Positions 35,226-43,657 of a stretch of 64,000 bases of DNA are shown here, in pieces; within the stretch, counting starts at the first letter, position 1, and every line of letters starts with the position of its first letter. The stretch spans positions 1 through 64,000 of the forward strand of contig CAZKRU010000007.1 in NCBI GenBank assembly GCA_964555235.1. The letters are read 5' to 3'. The position numbers and the translations under genes were made by a program. The notes beneath the pieces are model-generated. The model saw nothing but the letters and a program-made list of their open reading frames with translations. It was not told the origin of the DNA and searched no databases. Origin of the DNA: CAZKRU01 sp964555235. GTDB lineage: Bacteria; Verrucomicrobiota; Verrucomicrobiia; Methylacidiphilales; CAMAQI01.

Positions 35226-36683
35226 TCAGCTATCGACTTGTGATAAACCCTCTTTTGAAGCGGCAAAAAAGAGAATGTTTCGATCCGGCACGGCGCTGCG
35301 GATCTGGGTTTTGAAATTCTCGGAAATGAACTCTGCGGCGAAGCGCGAGGAGTTGATGATGAGGGCTTCGTCCGGATCCCGAAGACCCAAGGGGCTGAGG
35401 TCCTCAAACCAACGCTTCACGGTTGCTTCGGAGCTGAGGGATTGCATTTGCCGTTTGAGTGCGTCAAAAATCACTCGAGCGGTTACAGCGGATCCGGGCT
35501 TGAGGTGGGGGAGTTGATTGAGAATGCAGCGATCGACGGGAAGCACTGGAACCGGCGAAACGGAAGGTTTCGCGGAAGGCTCGGAGGCAACATGTTGGCG
35601 CGCGCGGTCGAGAGCCTTTTGCCAAGAGCGGAGCAAGGCGACAAGCGACTGGGGACGGTAGAGTCGGCGGGTGGGGGATTCGGGGAGCCGATACCATACG
35701 GCGATGAGATCGAGATCCGACGGTGAAACGGTTGGCAACGCGTCGAAAAGTTCGAGCTCCTTGCTCGTCGGGGTAGCGGTCAGGGAACGCCCAAAAACCG
35801 CCGAAAGTCGGCTCAAAACCGCTTCTTTTCCCATAGGCAAGAAGTCAGCGGAAAAGCCGCTTTGAGCGGGTTTTTCCGCCCCCGATGGTGCGACCGGATG
35901 GGAGCGACGATTTTCCTCGTCCGTCCGAGGGCCGATAGGCCCGGAGGCGGGGCTTAGTTTTGCGGCGATAGCCGCCTCGGATTGAAGGGGGGGGGATAAA
36001 ACAGAATGCGCTTCTGGGAAAGGAAGAGCTTGGGGCAACCCTCCGGCCTCCGGTTCTGGGCTTGGCGGCACGGGCAAGGGGGTAGGGGGATTTAATGCAG
36101 TATCCTCTGCTGTAATCTCTGTTCCTGTGAATGTGCGCATTCCGTCCGATCGAATGGCCTGATTTGTGCACTCGATAGGGCTGTTTGGTGCGCTCGATAG
36201 GGCGAATTTGTGCGATCTGCTGTTGCAAGGGTTTACGACTTTTTTCGAGACTTCTGGGGATGATGAATGGGATTGGGTTGCGTCTGGACTTGATCCCTCT
36301 TCTGGATGGGGGGTCGATCGATAGGGCGGATTTGTGCACTCTGCAACTGCAAGGGTTTGCAAAAGTTCAGCGAGCTTCTGGTAGTTAATCCGGTAAAAGA
36401 CAATATGCTTCCATAGATTGCCGTTTGGATTATCGAGTTTTTCTTCAAGAACTCCAATTTCGCGAAGCTTCCTTCGAGCGGTTTCCTGCTCGCGCTTGGA
36501 TAAAACGGTTTCTTCCTCCCATTCAGGAGAAGATTTATAAAACCATCCACCCTCTAGCGTCGCCCTGCGACTCCAATAAACCGCTTGGGAGAGAAAAACA
36601 CCTGCTGTCACTGAATTGGCGACTTTTGCAAAGACCCGGTGATAGGCGATAGGGCTATCGAGTAGAAAAGCGATGTCGTTCAT
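35226..36683 (-). CDS. Replication-initiator-like winged-helix protein
   Basis: 485 residues. Residues 1-110 look like a winged-helix replication domain: FLSQAVYWSRRA, GWFYKSSPEWEEET, LSKREQETARRKLREIGVLEEK. A long Pro/Ser-rich linker (about 115-260) follows, and then a second helical domain (about 270-440) with a possible winged helix near LKRQMQSLSSEATVKRWF. It is placed directly before the primase gene. Iteron-like DNA repeats occur inside the linker-coding part, which supports a role as initiator of plasmid replication. This role is inferred. Confidence 0.62.
   Translation of the reverse strand: MNDIAFLLDSPIAYHRVFAKVANSVTAGVFLSQAVYWSRRATLEGGWFYKSSPEWEEETVLSKREQETARRKLREIGVLEEKLDNPNGNLWKHIVFYRINYQKLAELLQTLAVAECTNPPYRSTPHPEEGSSPDATQSHSSSPEVSKKVVNPCNSRSHKFALSSAPNSPIECTNQAIRSDGMRTFTGTEITAEDTALNPPTPLPVPPSPEPEAGGLPQALPFPEAHSVLSPPLQSEAAIAAKLSPASGPIGPRTDEENRRSHPVAPSGAEKPAQSGFSADFLPMGKEAVLSRLSAVFGRSLTATPTSKELELFDALPTVSPSDLDLIAVWYRLPESPTRRLYRPQSLVALLRSWQKALDRARQHVASEPSAKPSVSPVPVLPVDRCILNQLPHLKPGSAVTARVIFDALKRQMQSLSSEATVKRWFEDLSPLGLRDPDEALIINSSRFAAEFISENFKTQIRSAVPDRNILFFAASKEGLSQVDS
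36151..36338. repeat. 22-bp iteron-like repeats inside the replication-like gene
   Basis: Copies start at 36151, 36173 and 36195, exactly 22 bases apart, and a fourth at 36319. Each reads CGATAGGGC or a close variant, two to three variable bases, TTTGTGC or a variant, then two or three more bases. A partial copy (CGATAGGGC) is at 36647. Since 22 is not a multiple of three, the repeats are read in different frames and code for different peptides, so the repetition is at the DNA level. Confidence 0.68.
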
Positions 36684-36696
36684 AGTGTTTTGTGGG

Positions 36697-37659
36697 TTAC
36701 AGTTTTAGGCTCATCGTTCTTTGGTTTTTGGGGGATAAATCGACGCGCTCGACCGGATGAACGGCATCAGGCTTCAACATGTTTGAGGGGTTTTGATCGA
36801 GGCTCCTGACAATGAAAAAATCCGCTGCCTTCTGCGCTTCGCTGGAGGCCTGTACGATGAGTTTAGGGTCTTTGGAGAGAGTAGTGCGCCAATTCTCAAT
36901 GTAGGCGGCAGAATCGGGGATAACGGCATCCGTTTGGATCCCCGCCGTGGCACTAAGGAAACAGGATCCAAGCTCTGCAATGAGCTCCTCTTTGGCGTAG
37001 GCGGGTGATCCGAAATCTCCGGAGAGAGGTCGATCAAGGCGAGATGGATGCCCCGAGGCATGGGTGAGCTCGTGGAACGTAGTATGATAGTAGGATTCAG
37101 GTGACTTGAACGATTCGCGGCAGGGTATGTGAATCTCATCCGAAGAAGGATGGTAGCATGCGCCGGTGAAACCGTGTTTGATTGGAACGCCGGAGTTTTG
37201 AATCAGTTGATCGCCTTTCTCGATGGGGGAAAGAAACGATTGACCTGGCTGAATCTGAAACTTCTCAGGGATTTTGACTCCTTGGGTTTGAGCCAGATTG
37301 AAAACGTTGGCATACCGCAAAAATGGAATCTGTTTTTCTTTCCCATCAGAATCGAGAATCGGCTTGGAGCTGCTATCTGTCGCTGGTAGCAGTTTGTAGA
37401 AAAGGACACGGTGGGCCTTTTCACCTTTCTTAATTGTACCTCCGAGGTCTGAGGCCTGTTTGTAGGTCATCCAAAGGGAGGACTGATACTCTGCAACAAG
37501 ATTGAGATTGAAGAAGTTGATTCCTCGGTAGATTTCTCCGGAGACAATGTTCCGAGCAAATCCGTCGCGCTGTGCGTTCCATCCCTTTTTCCAAGGGACA
37601 ACGCCACGATCGAGCTCTTGGATGATGCGATTGGTGATGGATTGATAGACTTCGTTCAT
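36697..37659 (-). CDS. ardC: ArdC-like antirestriction protein (ssDNA-binding domain plus zincin)
   Basis: About 320 residues from ATG 37659 (MNEVYQSITNRII), which overlaps the upstream stop as ATGA. The N-terminal domain (PWKKGWNAQ, GEIYRGINFFNL, WMTYKQASDLGG, KKGEKAHRVLFYK) is the single-stranded DNA-binding ArdC fold. The C-terminal domain has FHELTHASGH, a zinc metallopeptidase motif, plus the distal Glu in KEELIAELG. ArdC protects incoming DNA from restriction in the recipient. Confidence 0.85.
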   Translation of the reverse strand: MNEVYQSITNRIIQELDRGVVPWKKGWNAQRDGFARNIVSGEIYRGINFFNLNLVAEYQSSLWMTYKQASDLGGTIKKGEKAHRVLFYKLLPATDSSSKPILDSDGKEKQIPFLRYANVFNLAQTQGVKIPEKFQIQPGQSFLSPIEKGDQLIQNSGVPIKHGFTGACYHPSSDEIHIPCRESFKSPESYYHTTFHELTHASGHPSRLDRPLSGDFGSPAYAKEELIAELGSCFLSATAGIQTDAVIPDSAAYIENWRTTLSKDPKLIVQASSEAQKAADFFIVRSLDQNPSNMLKPDAVHPVERVDLSPKNQRTMSLKL

Positions 37660-37859
37660 CGGTCGAGGCGGGTTTCTTGGTGAGCTGAGTGGATCCACGA
37701 TTCGGCCGTTGGCCGATCAATGGCGAAACGATTTTGAATCTCTGGGCGAATATCGATCGAGCCAGTGAGGTGTCGATAAAGGCGCGTCTGGGAAAGAGGG
37801 AGGTCCCGATTTATCTCTTGAAAAATATAATCATCGAGGAACGATTCGTAGTTAGGCAT
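37656..37859 (-). CDS. Small unknown protein ahead of ardC
   Basis: 67 residues, overlapping ardC by 4 bases. It is acidic at the N-terminus (MPNYESFLDDYIFQEI) and helical. The tight overlap argues that it is real and co-translated with ArdC. Function unknown. Confidence 0.55.
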   Translation of the reverse strand: MPNYESFLDDYIFQEINRDLPLSQTRLYRHLTGSIDIRPEIQNRFAIDRPTAESWIHSAHQETRLDR

Positions 37860-37876
37860 GGATTCTCCTATTGTGA

Positions 37877-38833
37877 TCAGATTTTTATGCCTCGACTTTG
37901 AGGATCGACGTGTTGCAAGGGAACGCGCTGAACGATATTTTCATTGGAAAGGGGTGAGTCCTCCAATGTCTTTAGATGCCGATGAGTAATCAAGTCATGT
38001 TTGGATGCGTTTTCGTGGATGGATTTTATTTTTTCAACAAGGTGTTCTCGACGATCAAAGGTTTCATTGTTGCACCGATCCCACCCCTCATACGTGGGAT
38101 GTGGGATATGCTCAACGAGAGCCCATTCAAAACGTTCTTTTGAATTACATATCCCGTATTCATAGTGCCGATCGGAAGCCTCCGTACTCTTGATAGAAAA
38201 GCTGCCACCCGTATTTCGAATAATATGATCATTCCATTCTGGTCGATCGGGGCCACCGCCAAAATCATCAATCTTTTTACAAGCTTGATCCGTGAGAAAG
38301 TCCAACCACTGAGAAAAGCAGCCTTCATGATCTCGAAGCTTCGGGTCGATATGTTTTTTGGGATCAAAATTTTCTAAGATCTGATTTGTTTTAAGATGAT
38401 CGATGGTGGTCTTTTTTTGTGATTCGATCATCCCGAGGTATCCGTCACTAAGGATTTTTTGCTCCATTTCAGACGCCGCTTTATTGAGCATTTGCTCAGT
38501 TTCTTTGACTTCTGTTGAAACGCCTTTTAATGAGTGAGGACCTAATGATCTCTCGGTTAATTCTGAATATTTTTCTGGATTAAGGACACCAACCCCGGTT
38601 TCTTCTTTGCCATCAATCCATATCGAGAAAGGCCTCCAGCCACCATTAGGCAGGGGCTCAAAGAGAAGCTCTTGGGCAACAGTTCCTTCACTTTTGATCA
38701 TCGTAACCGAAAAAAAATTCTTACCATTCTCAACCGGGATTCTTTGTACATGCAAAGCTCCGTTTCCATCTGGATGCGCAAAGATGACTTTATCTTTCCC
38801 AGAGAGAGCTAGTAATTTTCTCGCAGTTTTCAT
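37877..38833 (-). CDS. Unknown element protein ending in GIKI
   Basis: About 318 residues from ATG 38833 (MKTARKLLALSGK), preceded by the element-specific 12-mer CTACTGGGAAAA whose GGGA can act as ribosome site. The N-terminal third looks like a compact beta domain (FSVTMIKSEG, FSIWIDGKEE); the rest is helical and polar. It ends SRGIKI, and the next gene's product ends AHGIKI, a possible shared sorting or interaction tail. A TAGTA-box array lies 52 bases upstream. Confidence 0.58.
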   Translation of the reverse strand: MKTARKLLALSGKDKVIFAHPDGNGALHVQRIPVENGKNFFSVTMIKSEGTVAQELLFEPLPNGGWRPFSIWIDGKEETGVGVLNPEKYSELTERSLGPHSLKGVSTEVKETEQMLNKAASEMEQKILSDGYLGMIESQKKTTIDHLKTNQILENFDPKKHIDPKLRDHEGCFSQWLDFLTDQACKKIDDFGGGPDRPEWNDHIIRNTGGSFSIKSTEASDRHYEYGICNSKERFEWALVEHIPHPTYEGWDRCNNETFDRREHLVEKIKSIHENASKHDLITHRHLKTLEDSPLSNENIVQRVPLQHVDPQSRGIKI

Positions 38834-38884
38834 TCTTTTTTTCCCAGTAGCGTTTTGAAGTGGCCCCCCTCCGAAGAGGGAGGC

Positions 38885-38905
38885 CACTATGTTAGTATCT
38901 TACTA
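38885..38905. promoter_or_regulatory. TAGTA-box array, three boxes
   Basis: Boxes start at 38885 (CACTA, one mismatch), 38893 (TAGTA) and 38901 (TACTA), 8 bases apart. The array is in the gap between the genes ending at 38915 and starting at 38833, placed to control the ardC-replication-primase direction. Confidence 0.68.
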
Positions 38906-38914
38906 TCTTATGCC

Positions 38915-39631
38915 TTAGATTTTGATTCCGTGGGCTTTGAGAACTTGGGGGGCTTTTCTGGTCATGGCGACACGTTCGCGCACGTCCGGATTGCGGATAT
39001 GCTGGACGAGATTTTCCACTTCCTTTTTCATCTCCGCATTCTCCGGGCGGTTCAAAAAAGATTTCATCTTTTCAACCTCCGGACTGTAGCCGTCCTTTTT
39101 CATGGCATTGAGGACAAGGGTGTTTTCCAAGTATTCTCGGGGCATACTCTCAGCCCTCCGAACAAGGTTGGGATTGTCCTGTTTGAAGTTTTCCAAGTCC
39201 TTTTGGACATTCAAACCGGGCTCATAACCTTGCCGTTTCATTACTCCCAGCAGATACTCATCTTGCATCTCGCCGGTGCTCATCGATTGAGTTTTTTGTG
39301 AAAACTCAGCGTTTTTGCTTCGGTATGCCGCAATGTCGGCCGCCACTGTCTGATTGACGTAGTAGACCGGCTTGTTTTCCGGATTTGAGACCCTTTGCGG
39401 AGTAGTGTTTTTCATCACGTATCCCGGAGCCTCCCTCGTTGTGAGGTTCGGGTTCTCTGTATTGAGAATAGCCTCAAACTTTTTGTCGTTTTCGACAATT
39501 CTCTCCATGGCTTCTTTGCCTTTGAGAAGGTTTGCCTTAGTATCAACCGGCATCTTTTGCCATTCCTGAATGGCTTTTTCTCTTCCGGAGAGAAACCACT
39601 CGTTTGCTTGTTGGGCTTCTGTTGTGCTCAT
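38915..39631 (-). CDS. Helical protein with internal repeat, ending in GIKI
   Basis: 238 residues, charged and helical, no signal peptide. An internal duplication is visible: LLGVMKRQGYEPGLNVQKDL and LVLNAMKKDGYSPEVEKMKS share a MK-x-x-GY-x-P core about 45 residues apart. The C-terminus AHGIKI matches that of the next gene's product. No family recognised; it could be a protein carried into the recipient, which is speculative. Confidence 0.58.
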   Translation of the reverse strand: MSTTEAQQANEWFLSGREKAIQEWQKMPVDTKANLLKGKEAMERIVENDKKFEAILNTENPNLTTREAPGYVMKNTTPQRVSNPENKPVYYVNQTVAADIAAYRSKNAEFSQKTQSMSTGEMQDEYLLGVMKRQGYEPGLNVQKDLENFKQDNPNLVRRAESMPREYLENTLVLNAMKKDGYSPEVEKMKSFLNRPENAEMKKEVENLVQHIRNPDVRERVAMTRKAPQVLKAHGIKI

Positions 39632-39718
39632 ATTGACCTTTCTTTTGCGAATCGGTTTTTGGGGTTATGGTGGGCAGGAACCGAATTGGATTTTTTATCC
39701 GAAACCCGCCTTGGAGGG

Positions 39719-39976
39719 TTATTTTTTATCCTCCGAAACTCTTGTTTTAATCTTGCCGCGAAGGTCTTTGAGTTCTTCGAGTTGACGGCGAAGCGTGCGA
39801 TCCTGAAAGAGGAGCACTTTTTCACAGATTTCATCATACTCGACCATTTCAAGGATGAGGGTGATGACGGACTCGGTCGAGTGTTTGAAAGTGGGGTTGA
39901 GAGCGTTAAGCTCTGAAACCGCACCTTGAAACTTTTGTTGAACATCTTCAATGAGGTTCAGTTTGATATTGGCCAT
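39719..39976 (-). CDS. Small coiled-coil protein
   Basis: 85 residues, helical with a C-terminal coiled coil (RTLRRQLEELKDLRGKIKTRV). It lies 12 bases after the lipoprotein gene. The surrounding 39632-39718 gap shows nothing. Function unknown. Confidence 0.5.
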   Translation of the reverse strand: MANIKLNLIEDVQQKFQGAVSELNALNPTFKHSTESVITLILEMVEYDEICEKVLLFQDRTLRRQLEELKDLRGKIKTRVSEDKK

Positions 39977-39988
39977 AGATTTCCTTGG

Positions 39989-40558
39989 TTACTCCCAGAA
40001 TTTCCAGAAGGGTTTATTCTCGGATTGTTTTTTGAGCTCGGATTCCTTCTCCGCTTTGAGTTTTCTTTCCGATTCGATTTCATCTCGAAGTTTTTTGTTT
40101 TCCTCAATGATGGTGTGGGTCTGACTCGCGGTCTCTTCCACGGTCTTGAGCCCTTCGCTGAGCATTTGGTTTTGATCCATGAGAGCTTTTGTGACGGTTT
40201 TCTGGCGACCAAGCTCCTGCTCGAGTGTGGCGATATAGGGATTCGTTTGCTGCTCCGGAAGACGCGCAAGGGCGCGTTGATTGCTGCTCGAGACCTGCTG
40301 GGGATAGAGGTTCCAAGTGGAGTGCTTTTCGACGCGCTGAACATTATGTGCGTCATGGCGAATATCCGGGTTGTTCGGATCGCTATAGGAGTTCATCCCG
40401 TAGTCATTCACAGCCTCCGGGTTTCTAACGAGCTCACGCTCCTCTTCAGGCAGGCGTGATCCGGGAGGCTCATTCATGTAGACATCTTCTCGGGTGACCA
40501 CCCTGTCGGAGGAGCATCCGATGAGAAGGACTACTGGGAAAAAGAGGAGCCTTTTCAT
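39989..40558 (-). CDS. Lipoprotein with coiled coil, VirB7/TraV-position candidate
   Basis: 189 residues. The signal peptide MKRLLFFPVVLLIGC ends in a lipobox (LIGC) at Cys 15. A disordered Asn/Pro-rich stretch follows and then a coiled coil (about 110-175). Its place at the end of the VirB8-9-10 group fits an outer-membrane core lipoprotein, although the sequence itself is not a recognisable TraV. It overlaps the upstream gene by 4 bases. Confidence 0.62.
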   Translation of the reverse strand: MKRLLFFPVVLLIGCSSDRVVTREDVYMNEPPGSRLPEEERELVRNPEAVNDYGMNSYSDPNNPDIRHDAHNVQRVEKHSTWNLYPQQVSSSNQRALARLPEQQTNPYIATLEQELGRQKTVTKALMDQNQMLSEGLKTVEETASQTHTIIEENKKLRDEIESERKLKAEKESELKKQSENKPFWKFWE

Positions 40559-41001
40559 TCACCGCCCCCTTGGTTCATGATCGAAATGACGGCTTCCTCT
40601 GAAAGATCGGTGCGGTTCCCCTCACAAACGGCGAAGAGGTGATAGGTGCCTTTCGTATCCTTGTCGTCTTTGATGGTGTGGGCTTTGTAGATCCCATCCT
40701 TGAGGTGCCAAGAAATGAAGGCTTTTTTGTTCGGATCCTCTTTTTCCGTCAGCCACTCAAATTTTGCGAAGCAAATAGGAGATTCTTTGGTGCCGAATTG
40801 CAAATCGAGAATTTCGCGATCGACTCCCTTATCATCAGCCTTGAGGGTGACGCCGATGACCTTGGCAAGCCAAGAGGTTCGCTGCGTATTTCCTTTTTCC
40901 CAGTAGCCGGTGAGGACAAATTCGGGTGCTTTTTCCGAGTCCTTTTTGGGATGTTGTTTGGCTGCTTTTTTGACGAGTTCGTTTAGGTTTTGTTTATTCA
41001 T
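40555..41001 (-). CDS. Unknown protein between VirB10-like and lipoprotein genes
   Basis: 148 residues, basic N-terminus (ELVKKAAKQHPKKDSEKAP) then a beta-rich part (WLAKVIGVTLKADDKG, LDLQFGTKESPICFAKFEW). No signal peptide. It is linked by a 4-base overlap to the lipoprotein gene and follows the VirB10-like gene by 4 bases, so it belongs to the secretion operon. The 12-mer CTACTGGGAAAA occurs within it. Function unknown. Confidence 0.58.
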   Translation of the reverse strand: MNKQNLNELVKKAAKQHPKKDSEKAPEFVLTGYWEKGNTQRTSWLAKVIGVTLKADDKGVDREILDLQFGTKESPICFAKFEWLTEKEDPNKKAFISWHLKDGIYKAHTIKDDKDTKGTYHLFAVCEGNRTDLSEEAVISIMNQGGGE

Positions 41002-41005
41002 GGTT

Positions 41006-42031
41006 TTATTGGGTTACGGGTTTATTGAGTCCTTGAATGGAGCCTTGAAAACCGCCTCCAACCGACTTGGCTTTGGAGAGATCAATGGGCTCATCGTTGT
41101 AGAAATAAAAATATTTACCTCCGGGCACCCGGACGAAAACGGCTTGTCGTTGCAAATCCATGATGAGCTGATGGGAGTAGATTTGGCTTGATTGTTCAAT
41201 GGCTTGCCCTCCTGCTGTTTGAAGGCTGCCCGAGGAGGAGGTAAAGGTGCCAGAACCGGAGTTGGTCGTGACTTTTTCAGAAATTCCTGAGCCGAATCCC
41301 TGAATGGCCTTGGCAAAGACAAGATAGAGGAGCTGATTGTCCTTGTTTTCCATGACTTTGCCGCGCAGGCCTGCGGTTCCATCGGTGAGTTTGAGATCCG
41401 GATCCGCTGAGGCGAGAATTCCATCTTGGAGTTCACGATTGAGAATCTTGCCGCGGATGGGGAGCTCCCAACCGGATTCTTTTTCGGGGTAATTACGCCA
41501 GACAAAGCGATGTTCGGGAGCGGTGATAATTCTGTCATAGCTGGCGGTACCTGTGGCCGTTCCGAGGATTTCGGTTCCAGCTTTAATGATGCAAATTCCG
41601 TTGTGCCAGTAATCACGAGTCACCAAACCGATGACGGGAGTGGCGAGATTTTTGGATTCGATTCCGTTGACGAGCTGACATTCAATCAGTCTTCCGGTGG
41701 GAGCGTATATATCTCCGACCGGCTCCTCATTTGAGGTAAAGACCTCGATCGGAGGGGGTGCGCTTTGCTGAGCAGGTGGAGGCTCTGGCTGGTGTTCATA
41801 CATTTGGGAGCGTTGAGGAGCGGAAACGTCTTCGGTGAAAGTTTCAATTTTGGGGAGATTGCTGGGCGCGCTTTCGTCCGCCTGCGCTTTATTGATTTGA
41901 GCGATATTCTTTTCGAGCTTCTTTTGATTAACGTGATTGAGGGCAAACGCGACCGCGCAAATCGCGGCGATCGCCAGAACCGCGTAAAGCTTGTACTCGG
42001 AGGAGGATTTTAATTTTTGAATGAAAGTCAT
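41006..42031 (-). CDS. VirB10/TraB/TrbI-like secretion channel protein
   Basis: 341 residues. A cytoplasmic start, one TM helix (about 15-32), a Pro-rich periplasmic stretch (PPPAQQSAPPPIEVF), then a beta-barrel domain: GLVTRDYWHNGICIIKAGTEILGTATG and the later AGLRGKVMENKD region fit the VirB10 family. VirB10 spans both membranes and gates the channel. It overlaps the VirB9-like gene by 4 bases. Confidence 0.78.
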   Translation of the reverse strand: MTFIQKLKSSSEYKLYAVLAIAAICAVAFALNHVNQKKLEKNIAQINKAQADESAPSNLPKIETFTEDVSAPQRSQMYEHQPEPPPAQQSAPPPIEVFTSNEEPVGDIYAPTGRLIECQLVNGIESKNLATPVIGLVTRDYWHNGICIIKAGTEILGTATGTASYDRIITAPEHRFVWRNYPEKESGWELPIRGKILNRELQDGILASADPDLKLTDGTAGLRGKVMENKDNQLLYLVFAKAIQGFGSGISEKVTTNSGSGTFTSSSGSLQTAGGQAIEQSSQIYSHQLIMDLQRQAVFVRVPGGKYFYFYNDEPIDLSKAKSVGGGFQGSIQGLNKPVTQ

Positions 42032-42945
42032 GGGGTGTTGGGGTTCGTTTGGATTTCGGGATTATCGAGAAGATCCTCGGGCCGGAGTCGTGGGACGTAA
42101 ACATTCCAAGCATTATCGACATCGAGATTGTTGCGACCGCCTTCGGGATTGCCGACAACAAGGAAGTAGTGCAGATTTTGAGACGAATTTACTTTCCCAT
42201 TGGCGTCTTTCATTCCAGCGGGAATGATGCCTGAGGATTGCCATAAAGAGACTGGGTAAAGGCGATCGCTAACGCCGATACCGACATCGTTTGGGCGAAA
42301 GGGAATTTCGCTCTCAGTGAGATTTTCCATGATGAGGCGCAAAACGAGTACGTCCTCTTTGTTGAATCTGAAAACGTCGGTAATGTGGACTTTGAATCCG
42401 GAGTAATTGATTGTCCGGTTGGGTTGTTTGCGAGTAACACCCTCATAGGAGTGGGGGTATGACTCGGCCAGAAGATCATAAGATTTGGCTTTATCCAGAA
42501 TCGCCAAGAGTCGATTCGCAGACACCTTGGCCGTCGCTTTCATAATTGAACCGGCGAGGGTTGTGCCGTTTGTGTCCAAGAATGTGAGGTTATTGTAGCC
42601 TTTCCCTTCGGCTGCCGCCTCTAGGACGAGTACATAGGGGGTCCGGTTGAAAATGACGGTGATCGGTTGTTTCACGCCGGGTTTGAGCGCGTAAACACTG
42701 AAATAGAAGCGGTTACTCGCCATTTTCAGGAGGAAGTCAGAGGAGGGGATTTGACTCTCTTGAGTGGCGATTTTCTGCCCACGGATGGCAGAAATCTGAG
42801 AAGGAAAAAAGACAGTGGTAATTCCATTTTTTTGCACAACGGGAACGGGGATTGGCCGCTGCGCATCCAAAGGAAGTTCCACGTTGGGCTTCACTTGGGA
42901 AAGAAGCACTACTGGGAAAAGAAAAGTGATAAAAAAACGGTTCAT
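42028..42945 (-). CDS. VirB9/TraK-like secretion protein
   Basis: 305 residues with a signal peptide (about 1-17, ending LLSQ). The mature protein is beta-rich, with an N-terminal domain (TVFFPSQISAIRGQKI, KQPITVIFNRTPYVLVLEA) and a C-terminal domain (VLVLRLIMENLTESEIPF) in the TraK/VirB9 style. Assignment rests on fold pattern and gene order (VirB8-, 9-, 10-like). It overlaps both neighbours by 4 bases. Confidence 0.65.
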   Translation of the reverse strand: MNRFFITFLFPVVLLSQVKPNVELPLDAQRPIPVPVVQKNGITTVFFPSQISAIRGQKIATQESQIPSSDFLLKMASNRFYFSVYALKPGVKQPITVIFNRTPYVLVLEAAAEGKGYNNLTFLDTNGTTLAGSIMKATAKVSANRLLAILDKAKSYDLLAESYPHSYEGVTRKQPNRTINYSGFKVHITDVFRFNKEDVLVLRLIMENLTESEIPFRPNDVGIGVSDRLYPVSLWQSSGIIPAGMKDANGKVNSSQNLHYFLVVGNPEGGRNNLDVDNAWNVYVPRLRPEDLLDNPEIQTNPNTP

Positions 42946-43592
42946 TGAGGCGTCTCTGTGTATTCAAAATCTGCGACCTTTAAGGGAAGAAAGGGGGTTT
43001 TCATGAGGTCATCATTCCGAACGAGAGTGAGATTGAGCGTGAAGTCCAAAACTTGTTTGAAGGGTAGGCCGTCGGCAAAGCCGTTTCGGATGAGTTGCCC
43101 CTTGAGGAGGAGATTAACAAAATTTGTATTTCGCTTTTGATCCTTCTCCTCGATGTCCATTTTACCCATTTCCAGAATAGAGCCTTCGGAGATGAGGCCC
43201 TTTTGGTGGATGTTTTTTTCCTTAAAGTCGCGATGCGACTGCTCAAAGGTTTTCTTGAGTTTTTCGAGAGCACCGGCACCAAAGAGACGTTCGATGAGCT
43301 TCTGGTCATCAAATCCCTTGGGGTTGCGCATGGTAACCGCTTTGGTGGAGAGCTTACCAATTTCGATAAAAAGCTCTGAGGCATCAGCCCAGTCGGTGCT
43401 TTGAGAGTAGATCATCTCGCCAGTGGTGGAGAGAATGATGACCCGTTCTTTTTGCTTTTCTGCATTTTTGAGAAGGATGGGTTGAATAAATAGGAGGGCG
43501 ATCAAGGCAATGACGGCGAGGCCGAAAATCTTGGCCCAGATTTCTGAAGCAATGAATTTGGCGAGAGGGGATTCTCTTGGAATTTCAAACAT
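42942..43592 (-). CDS. VirB8/TraE-like inner-membrane secretion protein
   Basis: 216 residues: a short cytoplasmic N-terminus, one TM helix (about 18-40) and a periplasmic domain, the plan and length of VirB8/TraE. It leads the VirB8-9-10-like operon and has a TAGTA-box array 45 bases upstream of its start. Sequence motifs are weak, so the role is inferred from topology and order. Confidence 0.62.
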   Translation of the reverse strand: MFEIPRESPLAKFIASEIWAKIFGLAVIALIALLFIQPILLKNAEKQKERVIILSTTGEMIYSQSTDWADASELFIEIGKLSTKAVTMRNPKGFDDQKLIERLFGAGALEKLKKTFEQSHRDFKEKNIHQKGLISEGSILEMGKMDIEEKDQKRNTNFVNLLLKGQLIRNGFADGLPFKQVLDFTLNLTLVRNDDLMKTPFLPLKVADFEYTETPQ

Positions 43593-43636
43593 GAGAAGCC
43601 TCTGGATTGTGGGTTGGAAAACGTTGTTTCATATCA

Positions 43637-43657
43637 TAGTATGGTAGTATGTTACTG
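43637..43657. promoter_or_regulatory. TAGTA-box array, three boxes
   Basis: Boxes start at 43637 (TAGTA), 43645 (TAGTA) and 43653 (TACTG, one mismatch), with exact 8-bp spacing. It precedes the VirB8-like operon and overlaps the end of trbL. Confidence 0.68.

Noticed and set aside
37078..37093. TAGTA-like boxes within the ardC coding sequence
   Set aside because: They lie inside a conserved coding region, without the 8-bp phase of the intergenic arrays.
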